NCBI GenBank assembly: GCA_024235415.1
Contig: JACKML010000004.1
Location: 1 to 64,000 of the forward strand
Reading direction: 5' to 3'
DNA: 64,000 nucleotides
Source: Chromatiaceae bacterium
Lineage (GTDB): Bacteria; Pseudomonadota; Gammaproteobacteria; Chromatiales; Chromatiaceae
The notes below the pieces were generated by a model. It worked only from the letters and a program-made list of their open reading frames with translations. It was not told where the DNA came from and ran no database searches. The position numbers were made by a program, and so were the translations under genes. How positions within the stretch are numbered: position 1 is the first letter of the stretch; each line of letters begins with the position of its first letter. Of this stretch, positions 1 through 6,762 are shown one piece after another.

Positions 1-632
1 CCCGCGCCCGCGGGGATGAACCGTTGCGGCCACGGTGATTCACCGCATGGGGCAGGTGTTCCCCGCGCCCGCGGGGATGAACCATCGTCGAGGCCCTGCT
101 CAAAGATGCCGAAGGCGTGTTCCCCGCGCCCGCGGGGATGAACCGACCACGGAGCGACACATGAACCACCCGGCTACGTGTTCCCCGCGCCCGCGGGGAT
201 GAACCGATCGTTACTGCGATGTCCTTTCCGATATAAACGTGTTCCCCGCGCCCGCGGGGATGAACCGACGAGCGCAAGCGCATTCGTGCGCGCATCGCGG
301 TGTTCCCCGCGCCCGCGGGGATGAACCGAACCTGATTACCATCAGGGCCGAGCGCCGTCTGTGTTCCCCGCGCCCGCGGGGATGAACCGGTCGTTGCCGT
401 TGAGGCGGTGTTCGCGAAGTAGTGTTCCCCGCGCCCGCGGGGATGAACCTGGCGTGATCGACGACGCCGAGTACGCGGCGGCGTGTTCCCCGCGCCCGCG
501 GGGATGAACCTGTATCGATCTGCCTATCTTCACGATATTCGGCGTGTTCCCCGCGCCCGCGGGGATGAACCGGTTTTCTTTATCTTTCCCTTCCTTTCCC
601 TTCCGTGTTCCCCGCGCTATGGCCAATCGGTA
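1..632 (+). CRISPR. Type I-E CRISPR array, leader-distal end
   Basis: Nine identical complete 28-nt repeats start at 56, 117, 178, 239, 300, 361, 422, 483 and 544, an exact 61-nt period with 33-nt spacers. A repeat cut by the window edge supplies bases 1-22. The repeat begins GTGTTCCCCGCG and ends GCGGGGATGAACC; CCCCGC/GCGGGG forms the 6-bp crRNA hairpin typical of type I-E. The copy at 605 matches only its first 13 bases (GTGTTCCCCGCGC) and then diverges, marking the trailer end, so the leader and cas operon should lie to the left, outside the window. In I-E systems the repeat's GTGTT side faces the leader, so transcription is on the + strand. The base after each repeat is G in 7 of 10 spacers, A once and T twice, as expected if it derives from the PAM. 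No cas gene is visible here. Confidence 0.97.
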
Positions 633-1061
633 CATCGGCGACAGGTGATCCAGTCATCATTCTTTCGCCAACCACAACGACTGTGGTTCCGGCAGGCATC
701 GCAACTTGCCATGGTGCGTGACCGAGCAAGCGCTGCAGTCGCGCAGGTATAGTTCGACCGCCGGTGACCCCGTCTGCCCTGGCGCGACATCTGTCATCGT
801 GAAGAATCCACTGTACTAATTATTGATTCGTCGTGTGCCTGCTGGCCTCTCACGGGCGTGGACCGCGGCGCATCCCCCTGTTTAGACGGCAACCGCCTTG
901 TATCCGGGTCTGAACTCTCCCGCCACGCCCCCTCGCCGACAATGGCGCCCGTGCTCCAAATCGAGATTGCCAGCAAGGCTGCGTTTGGTTACGGTCCGGA
1001 TCAGGAAGAAATGGGGCCCTATCGATGCCCCTGGGCCAGACAACCATCGACCTTTAAGGCC
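633..1061. other. Intergenic region between CRISPR trailer and antiporter operon
   Basis: These 429 bases have no convincing gene. A 7-bp inverted repeat (AACCACA / TGTGGTT, 5-nt loop) lies at 670-688, just past the last degenerate CRISPR repeat. It could end or process the array transcript, but no T-tract follows. The AT-richer patch near 815-830 (TACTAATTATTGATT) is the likeliest place for the antiporter operon promoter, although no clean -35/-10 pair is seen. The frame of the next gene stays open back to 858, but that extension is polar, lacks a ribosome site and is not MnhE-like. Confidence 0.5.
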
Positions 1062-1529
1062 ATGCACTATCTGTTTTCCACATTCCTGCTTGCCGTTTTC
1101 TGGCTGTTGCTCTCGGGCTACTTCACGGCCCTGTTGCTGAGTTCCGGTCTGCTGTCTGTGCTGCTGGTGGTCTGGTTCCTGCGTCGTATGGACCGCGTGG
1201 ACCGTGAACCCGGCACGCTGTATCCGACCGGCCGCTTTCTCACCTACATCGCCTGGCTGATGGGCTGCGTGGTAAAGGCCAACATCGACCTCGCACGCCG
1301 AATCTGGGATCCACGCCTGCCGATCAAGCCGAACTGGACCCGCCTCGAGACCACGGTATCGACGCCGCTTGAAAAGACCATCTATGCCTATTCCATCACG
1401 CTGACACCGGGCACGCTGACGACAGATGTGCACGACAACCATTTCCTGATCCACGCGCTCTCGCAGGAAGGTATCGACGAGCTGCGTGAGGGCGAGATGG
1501 AACGACGCATCCGGCGGCTTGGAGTCTGA
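1062..1529 (+). CDS. mnhE: Na+/H+ antiporter subunit E (MnhE/MrpE-like)
   Basis: A 155-residue membrane protein, close to the usual MrpE length (about 158-165). Two or three hydrophobic segments fill residues 1-42 and about 58-76. They are followed by a soluble domain with the family signature YAYSITLTPGTLTTDV. The start is the ATG at 1062, where MnhE homology begins; AAGG at 1056-1059 is a weak, close ribosome site. MrpE is an accessory subunit of the multisubunit cation/proton antiporter in the inner membrane, needed for assembly and transport. It is first of nine tightly packed genes, ending 4 bases before mnhF. Confidence 0.93.
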   Translation: MHYLFSTFLLAVFWLLLSGYFTALLLSSGLLSVLLVVWFLRRMDRVDREPGTLYPTGRFLTYIAWLMGCVVKANIDLARRIWDPRLPIKPNWTRLETTVSTPLEKTIYAYSITLTPGTLTTDVHDNHFLIHALSQEGIDELREGEMERRIRRLGV

Positions 1530-1533
1530 GAAG

Positions 1534-1818
1534 GTGTTGCTGGCCGCCATCGTCGCCGTGCTGATCACCATGGTACTGGCCCTGATCCGGGCCTTCCTCG
1601 GCCCCACCGAATACGACCGCATGCTCGCGGCCAACGCATTCGGCACAAAGACCGTGCTGTTGATCGCGCTCGGTGGCTTTGCGCTTTCGTGGAACAGCTT
1701 CCTCGATGTCGCGCTGCTCTATGCGCTCGTCAATTTCGTCGGCACCATCGCGGTGATGCGCTTTTTTGAATACTCCAGGCCTGAAGACGAAAGCGGTGAC
1801 GTGGAGGACATCCGATGA
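1534..1818 (+). CDS. mnhF: Na+/H+ antiporter subunit F (MnhF/MrpF-like)
   Basis: A 94-residue protein with three transmembrane helices and the MrpF core motif GPTEYDRMLAANAFG. I chose the GTG at 1534 because GGAG at 1521-1524 sits 9 bases upstream and the protein then begins MLLAAIVAVLI, like known MrpF proteins. A further-upstream GTG at 1486 lies inside mnhE and would add a polar leader. MrpF is a small membrane subunit of the Mrp antiporter module, also reported to affect cholate/Na+ efflux in Bacillus. Its stop overlaps the mnhG start in an ATGA junction, indicating translational coupling. Confidence 0.93.
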   Translation: MLLAAIVAVLITMVLALIRAFLGPTEYDRMLAANAFGTKTVLLIALGGFALSWNSFLDVALLYALVNFVGTIAVMRFFEYSRPEDESGDVEDIR

Positions 1819-2159
1819 GCCTGTTAATCGATCTGCTGAGCGGCATCTGCCTGCTGGCCGGGGGTTTCCTATGCATCACCGGCGGCGTGGGGCTGCTTCG
1901 TATGCCTGACTTCTTCGCCCGTGTGCACGCGGCTGGCGTCACCGAGACACTCGCGACGCCACTGCTGCTCACCGGCCTGATGTTGCAGATGGACTGGTCG
2001 CTTGATCTGCTCAAGGTCCTGATGATCATGATCCTGGTGCTGGCGACCAACCCGACGGCCACACATGCCATGGCCAAGGCCGCGCTGCACGGCGGCCTGC
2101 GACCGTTGCTTGCATCCGGCCACCATGCGACGCAGGAGGATGCATCATCGAAGGCCTGA
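1815..2159 (+). CDS. mnhG: Na+/H+ antiporter subunit G (MnhG/MrpG-like)
   Basis: A 114-residue protein with three hydrophobic helices and the diagnostic motif GLLRMPDFFARVHAAG (residues about 27-42), matching the RMPDxxxRxHAAGK signature of MrpG. The ATG overlaps the mnhF stop by four bases and is preceded by GGAGG at 1803-1807. The C-terminus after about residue 95 is polar. MrpG is a membrane subunit of unknown detailed mechanism within the antiporter. The 3' end carries a strong AGGAGG (2134-2139) that must serve the next gene. Confidence 0.93.
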   Translation: MSLLIDLLSGICLLAGGFLCITGGVGLLRMPDFFARVHAAGVTETLATPLLLTGLMLQMDWSLDLLKVLMIMILVLATNPTATHAMAKAALHGGLRPLLASGHHATQEDASSKA

Positions 2160-3121
2160 TCGATGTCATCCTGCTGGGTTTCCTGGTCCTGATTGCAATC
2201 GCGTTGATACGCCTGCGCGATCTGTTCGCCGTGGTCATCCTGTTCGGGATCTACAGCCTGATGACGGCCGCGCTGTTCATGGACCTGGACGCGGTCGACG
2301 TCGCCTTCACCGAGGCGGCGGTGGGTGCGGGGATCACCACGGTGCTGATGCTCTCCACCCTGCGCCTGACCAGCCGATGGGAAAACAGCCCCGCACACAG
2401 CCCGGTGCTGCCACTGGTCGTGGTCAGCATCACCGGCGCCGCATTGATCTACGCGACCCTGGACGCACCGCTTCTCGGCGACCCGGCCGCCCCGGCCCAC
2501 CAACATGTCGCGCCGCGCTACATCCAACAGGGACCTGTCGAGGTCGGCATGCCCAACATGGTGACCGCAGTGCTCGCCAGCTACCGCGGTTACGACACCT
2601 TTGGCGAGACGTTCGTGATCTTCACCGCCGGCATCGCGGTACTGCTGTTGCTGGGTATCCGGCAGCCGCAGCCTCATCCGCGCCCTCGGCGCGCCGCGAT
2701 CGGAGACCAGATTGTGCTGCGCGTGGTGGTCAAGCTACTGATTCCGCTGATCCTGCTGTATGCCCTGTACGTGCAGATCCACGGTGACTACGGCGCCGGT
2801 GGGGGCTTTCAGGCCGGGGTGATCTTCGCGACCGGCCTGGTCCTCTACGATCTTGTGTTCGGCGAGGACTGCGCCCGCCTGGTGGTCCCGGCACCCTGGT
2901 TACCCCGCCTGGCCTCGCTCGGCGTGCTGCTCTACGGCGGCGTCGGTATCGTCTCGCTGCTGAGTGGCAGGCCGTTCCTGGACTACTCGGCACTCAGCCA
3001 TGACCCGGTTCACGGCCAGCACATGGGCGTGCTGCTGGTCGAACTCGGCGTCGGCATCACGGTGTTCTCAATCATCCTGGCGATCTATTACGCGTTGTCG
3101 GGCAGGAAGGTCCGGGTATGA
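2147..3121 (+). CDS. mnhB: MnhB-like subunit fused to a DUF4040 (MbhD-like) domain
   Basis: About 324 residues. The N-terminal half is a DUF4040/MbhD-type membrane domain (motif AFTEAAVGAGITTVLML, normally the C-terminal part of MrpA). The C-terminal half is MnhB (HGDYGAGGGFQAGVI, matching HGHxxPGGGFQGG). The nearest canonical start, TTG 2204, would delete the conserved first helix, which is encoded upstream as EGLIDVILLGFLVL. No ATG, GTG or TTG exists in that stretch. AGGAGG at 2134-2139 sits 7 bases before an ATC at 2147, so I place a non-canonical AUC start there (CTG 2156 is the alternative). The 13-base overlap with mnhG also suggests coupled translation. It ends in an ATGA overlap with mnhC. 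Confidence 0.85.
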   Translation: MEGLIDVILLGFLVLIAIALIRLRDLFAVVILFGIYSLMTAALFMDLDAVDVAFTEAAVGAGITTVLMLSTLRLTSRWENSPAHSPVLPLVVVSITGAALIYATLDAPLLGDPAAPAHQHVAPRYIQQGPVEVGMPNMVTAVLASYRGYDTFGETFVIFTAGIAVLLLLGIRQPQPHPRPRRAAIGDQIVLRVVVKLLIPLILLYALYVQIHGDYGAGGGFQAGVIFATGLVLYDLVFGEDCARLVVPAPWLPRLASLGVLLYGGVGIVSLLSGRPFLDYSALSHDPVHGQHMGVLLVELGVGITVFSIILAIYYALSGRKVRV

Positions 3122-3522
3122 GCGAGCTGCCGGGCCTCTACAACTACTGGGTCACAGTCTTTCTGATGATGGCCGGCTTCTACGTGGTGATCTCGCAGGG
3201 CAACCTGGTCAAGAAGCTGGTCGGACTGGCCATTTTCCAGACCTCCGTCTTCATCCTGTACATCTCGCTGGGCAAGGTTGCCGGTGGCAATGCACCGATC
3301 TTCGACGCGACCATCACCGTCTACTCCAACCCGCTGCCACACGTGTTGATCCTGACCGCCATCGTGGTGGGTGTCGCCACCACCTCTGTCGGGCTGGCGC
3401 TGGTCGTGCGTATCCACGAGGCCTACGGCAGCGTCGAGGAAGACGAAATCCAGGCGAAGGACCAGCACGACGAGGAGAGCCAGTGGGAGGCCGGTTCTGA
3501 GCGACAGGCGGACGACCGGTGA
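3118..3522 (+). CDS. mnhC: Na+/H+ antiporter subunit C (MnhC/NuoK-like)
   Basis: A 134-residue NuoK-like protein with three transmembrane helices over residues about 8-105. The family motifs GNLVKKLVGLAIFQT and NPLPHVLILTAIVVG are present; the latter corresponds to DALPQALVLTAIVI of MrpC. A charged, Glu/Asp/Gln-rich tail follows from about residue 106, longer than in many homologues. In Mrp complexes MrpC is homologous to complex I NuoK and takes part in the proton path. The ATG overlaps the previous stop by four bases, and the stop TGA (3520-3522) shares one base with the ATG of the next gene. Confidence 0.94.
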   Translation: MSELPGLYNYWVTVFLMMAGFYVVISQGNLVKKLVGLAIFQTSVFILYISLGKVAGGNAPIFDATITVYSNPLPHVLILTAIVVGVATTSVGLALVVRIHEAYGSVEEDEIQAKDQHDEESQWEAGSERQADDR

Positions 3523-5006
3523 TGGACCTGCTCGATCACCTTCCGGTCCTCGTGGTGATAATGCCGCTGATGTCGGCACCGCTGTGCGTGCTGTTCGACC
3601 GCGCCCGGCCAGCATGGCTGGTCTCGATGTCCGCGTCCTGGCTCAGTTTCGCCGCGGCGGTCTACCTGCTGATCCAGGTCTCACGTGACGGCACCATCAG
3701 CTACCGGCTCGGCGGCTGGGCCCCGCCGTGGGGCATCGAATACCGTATCGATCTGCTCGGCGCCTATGTACTGCTGATCGTGACCGCGATCGCGGCGCTG
3801 GTCATGGTGTTCGCGCGTCGCAGCCTGGAAAAAGAGATCCCGGCCGACCGGATCGCGCGCGTGTACGCCGCGCTGCTGCTGGTGTTCGCAGGCCTGACCG
3901 GCATCACGGCGACGGGCGACGCATTCAACGTCTTCGTGTTCCTCGAGATTTCGTCGCTGGCCTCGTATGCGGTGATCAGCATGGGCCGCGATCGCCGCGC
4001 ACTGAGCGCCGCCTTCCAGTACCTGGTGATGGGCACCATTGGCGCCACATTCATTCTGATCGGTATCGGCCTGCTTTACATGATGACCGGCACGCTGAAC
4101 ATGCTCGACCTGGCTGCAAGGCTGCCGGAGGTTGCCGACACACGCACCGTGCGCGCCGGTTTTGCCTTCCTGACAGTGGGCATCGGGCTCAAACTGGCGT
4201 TGTTCCCTCTGCACCTGTGGTTGCCGAACGCCTATGCCTACGCGCCCTCGGCGGTGACCGCCTTCCTGTCCGCCACCGCCACAAAGGTTGCAGTCTATGC
4301 ACTGCTGCGTTTCATGTTCGGGGTCTTCGGTGCCGAGTTCTCCCTGAACAAGATGCCGTTCGACCTCATCCTGATGGTACTGGGCCTCGCCGGGATCCTG
4401 TCCGCCTCGCTGGTCGCCGTGTTCCAGGAAGACGTCAAGCGCATGCTGGCGTACTCCAGCGTCGCGCAGATCGGCTACATGGTGCTGGGAATCAGCCTCG
4501 CCTCCAACACCGGGGTGAGTGCGGCCATCCTGCACGTGTTCAACCACGCATTGATGAAAGGTGCCCTGTTCCTGGCCGTGGGCGCACTTGCCTATCGGAT
4601 CGGCGCGGTCACGGTGTCCAGCATCGCAGGCCTGGGCCGACGCATGCCCTGGACCGTGGCCGCGCTCGTTGTCGGTGGCCTGAGCCTGATCGGTGTGCCA
4701 CCGACCGCAGGATTCGTCAGCAAATGGTACCTGGTGCTCGGCACGCTGGAGCAGGACCTTTGGCCGGTGGCCCTGCTGGTGCTGATCGGTTCGCTGCTCG
4801 CCCTCGCCTACGTCTGGAAACTGGTCGAGGCCGCCTATTTCGCCGAACCGGCCGCCGATGCGGCGGCGGTCAGGGAGGCACCGCTGTCGATGTTGATCCC
4901 GGTGTGGGCTCTGGTGATCGCCAATCTGTACTTCGGCGTGAACACCCAGGTCAGCGTCGGCGTGGCCCGGCAGGCAACAGACCTGCTGATGGGAGGTGGC
5001 GGTTGA
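3522..5006 (+). CDS. mnhD: Proton antiporter D subunit 1 (MnhD/NuoN-like)
   Basis: A 494-residue, about 14-helix NuoL/M/N-family channel. It carries the TM5 glutamate (VFVFLEISSLASYA), the TM7 lysine region (PLHLWLPNAYAYAPS ... ATATKVAVYALL), AYSSVAQIGYMVLG, and HVFNHALMKGALFL with a lysine near TM8. These charged residues form the proton-translocating axis in complex I and Mrp. A GTG at 3519 directly precedes the ATG at 3522; I use the ATG. It is the first of three D-type subunits in this operon and the most MrpD-like. The next gene's ribosome site (GGGAGGTGG, 4991-4999) lies in its 3' end. Confidence 0.94.
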   Translation: MDLLDHLPVLVVIMPLMSAPLCVLFDRARPAWLVSMSASWLSFAAAVYLLIQVSRDGTISYRLGGWAPPWGIEYRIDLLGAYVLLIVTAIAALVMVFARRSLEKEIPADRIARVYAALLLVFAGLTGITATGDAFNVFVFLEISSLASYAVISMGRDRRALSAAFQYLVMGTIGATFILIGIGLLYMMTGTLNMLDLAARLPEVADTRTVRAGFAFLTVGIGLKLALFPLHLWLPNAYAYAPSAVTAFLSATATKVAVYALLRFMFGVFGAEFSLNKMPFDLILMVLGLAGILSASLVAVFQEDVKRMLAYSSVAQIGYMVLGISLASNTGVSAAILHVFNHALMKGALFLAVGALAYRIGAVTVSSIAGLGRRMPWTVAALVVGGLSLIGVPPTAGFVSKWYLVLGTLEQDLWPVALLVLIGSLLALAYVWKLVEAAYFAEPAADAAAVREAPLSMLIPVWALVIANLYFGVNTQVSVGVARQATDLLMGGGG

Positions 5007-6457
5007 GCGGTGCACCCTTGTTGACCTGGATACTGCTGGTGCCACTGCTGGCCGCCATCGGCGTGGTCTTCACGCGCAACAGGCCGAATGTCCGCGAAAC
5101 CGTCACCGTCGTTGCAGGCATTGTGCTGTTCCTCCTGGTGGCGACGCTGGCGGCGACCATCTCGTGGGATCAACCGCCGACCCTGGTGCTTGCCGAGCCG
5201 GTGCACGGCCTGGCACTGGCATTGACCCCTGAGCCACTGGGCATGCTTTTCGCGCTGGTCGCCGGTTTCCTTTGGCCGGTCACGTCCGTCTACGCGATCG
5301 GCTATATGCGCGCTCATCACGAGCAGAACCAGACCCGCTTCTATACTGCATTCGCAGTGTCGATCTGCGCGGCGATGGGCATAGCCCTGGCCGGCAATAT
5401 GCTGACATTGTTTGTGTTCTACGAGATTCTCTCGGTCGCGACCTATCCCCTGGTGACACATGCCGGCAACGAACAGGCCAAGCGTGCCGGCCGTCTCTAT
5501 CTCGGCTTGCTGATGGGGACATCGATCGGCTTCATGCTGCTCGCGATGATCTGGACCTGGCAACTTACCGGCACGCTCGACTTCACCCCGGGCGGCGTGT
5601 TCGGCAACAACGTCAGCAGCGGCGTCCTCAGCGCACTGCTGGTGCTCTATGTATTCGGGGCCGGCAAGGCAGCACTGATGCCCTTTCACCGCTGGCTGCC
5701 CGCGGCGATGGTCGCGCCGACGCCGGTCTCGGCGCTGCTGCACGCGGTCGCCGTGGTCAAAGCCGGGGTATTCACCATCCTCAAGGTCTCGGTCTATCTC
5801 TTTGGCATCGACCGTATTGCCGAACTTCCGGTCTCCAGCTGGTTGGCGGCACTGGCCGGGCTGACGATTCTGCTGGCCTCGTTCGTGGCCATGACCAAAG
5901 ACAACCTCAAGGCCAGGCTGGCCTATTCGACGATCAGCCAACTCGGTTACATCGTGCTCGGTGCGATGCTCGGCGTTACCGCCGGGGTGATCGGCGGCGG
6001 GATGCACATCGCCATGCACGCCTTTGGCAAGATCACATTGTTCTTCTGCGCGGGCGCGATCCTGGTTGCCGCCCACAAGACGAAGGTCAGCGAACTCGAC
6101 GGCCTCGGTCGCCGCATGCCGCTGACGATGCTCGCTTTCCTGATTGGCGCGCTGTCGATTGTCGGTCTGCCGCCGTTCGGCGGCACCTGGAGCAAATGGC
6201 TGTTGGTCCAGGGCACACTGGATGCCGGCTTCTGGGTGTTGACCGGCGTATTGATGCTGAGCTCACTGCTCAATGTCATGTACCTGGTCTCCATACCGGT
6301 ACGCGGCTTCTTCCGCGCCCCCGCGTCGCAGGGAGACGGTATCCGCGAGGCACCAACCGCAAGCCTGATCGCTATTGCCGTGACCACCACCGGTTGCGTG
6401 CTGTTGTTCTTCTGGGCCGAGCCGCTCTACCGGCTGGCAGGAGGGATCGTCCGATGA
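5003..6457 (+). CDS. Proton antiporter D subunit 2 (NuoL/M/N-like)
   Basis: A 484-residue polytopic protein of the proton-conducting membrane transporter family. Key motifs are LFVFYEILSVATYP (TM5 Glu), MPFHRWLPAAMVAPTPVS followed by AVAVVKAGVFTI (TM7 Lys), AYSTISQLGYIVLG and HAFGKITLFF. All the residues expected for proton translocation are present, so it is probably functional rather than a degenerate paralogue. It starts at TTG 5003, which overlaps the previous stop (TTGA) and has a strong GGGAGGTGG ribosome site 3-4 bases upstream. The same frame stays open far upstream (from 3728), but that part is antisense-like low-quality sequence inside the preceding gene. Confidence 0.92.
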   Translation: MSGAPLLTWILLVPLLAAIGVVFTRNRPNVRETVTVVAGIVLFLLVATLAATISWDQPPTLVLAEPVHGLALALTPEPLGMLFALVAGFLWPVTSVYAIGYMRAHHEQNQTRFYTAFAVSICAAMGIALAGNMLTLFVFYEILSVATYPLVTHAGNEQAKRAGRLYLGLLMGTSIGFMLLAMIWTWQLTGTLDFTPGGVFGNNVSSGVLSALLVLYVFGAGKAALMPFHRWLPAAMVAPTPVSALLHAVAVVKAGVFTILKVSVYLFGIDRIAELPVSSWLAALAGLTILLASFVAMTKDNLKARLAYSTISQLGYIVLGAMLGVTAGVIGGGMHIAMHAFGKITLFFCAGAILVAAHKTKVSELDGLGRRMPLTMLAFLIGALSIVGLPPFGGTWSKWLLVQGTLDAGFWVLTGVLMLSSLLNVMYLVSIPVRGFFRAPASQGDGIREAPTASLIAIAVTTTGCVLLFFWAEPLYRLAGGIVR

Positions 6458-6762
6458 GCGCCGACGAAAAGAAATACCTGTTCGACAATCCGCGCAATGT
6501 CCGCCGCGTGGTGCGTGGTCTGCTGATCGCCTGCGTGGTGCTGGTTGGCCTGGATCTGGTGTTGCATCGCCATGTGGCCCACCCCTGGGAGGGGGTATTC
6601 GGCTTCTATGCCTTCTACGGTTTCGTTGCCTGCGTGCTGCTGGTGCTGTTGGCCAAGGAGATGCGCAAGGTGGTGATGCGCGACGAGGACTATTACCAGC
6701 GGAACGACGGCCAGGATGGCGCTGGCGACCGCGCAGGACAGGAGGAGGACGGCCATGCTTGA
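6454..6762 (+). CDS. Small two-helix membrane protein of the antiporter operon
   Basis: 102 residues with two hydrophobic segments (about 19-40 and 48-72) and a polar, Asp/Gln/Glu-rich C-terminus. The ATG at 6454 overlaps the stop of the preceding D subunit (ATGA) and the gene carries the next gene's ribosome site (GGAGGAGG, 6741-6748) at its end. I do not recognise an established Mrp subunit. Its position between two D-type subunits argues that it is a structural or assembly component of this Mrp-like complex. Calling it an accessory subunit is inference from operon placement only. Confidence 0.8.
   Translation: MSADEKKYLFDNPRNVRRVVRGLLIACVVLVGLDLVLHRHVAHPWEGVFGFYAFYGFVACVLLVLLAKEMRKVVMRDEDYYQRNDGQDGAGDRAGQEEDGHA

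Noticed and set aside
160..166. ATGAACC inside spacer 3, identical to the repeat's end
   Set aside because: Seven bases can match by chance and no further repeat sequence flanks it.
858..1061. Longer N-terminus for MnhE
   Set aside because: The extra 68 residues are polar and not MnhE-like, while ATG 1062 begins directly at the conserved first helix.
2140..2142. ATG at 2140 as the start of the mnhB-like gene
   Set aside because: It is in a different reading frame from the DUF4040-MnhB protein.
3728..5002. Extension of the D2 antiporter frame upstream to give a 909-residue protein
   Set aside because: The added part is Arg/Pro/Gly-rich nonsense overlapping mnhD in another frame; a TTG with a strong ribosome site at 5003 starts the real membrane protein.
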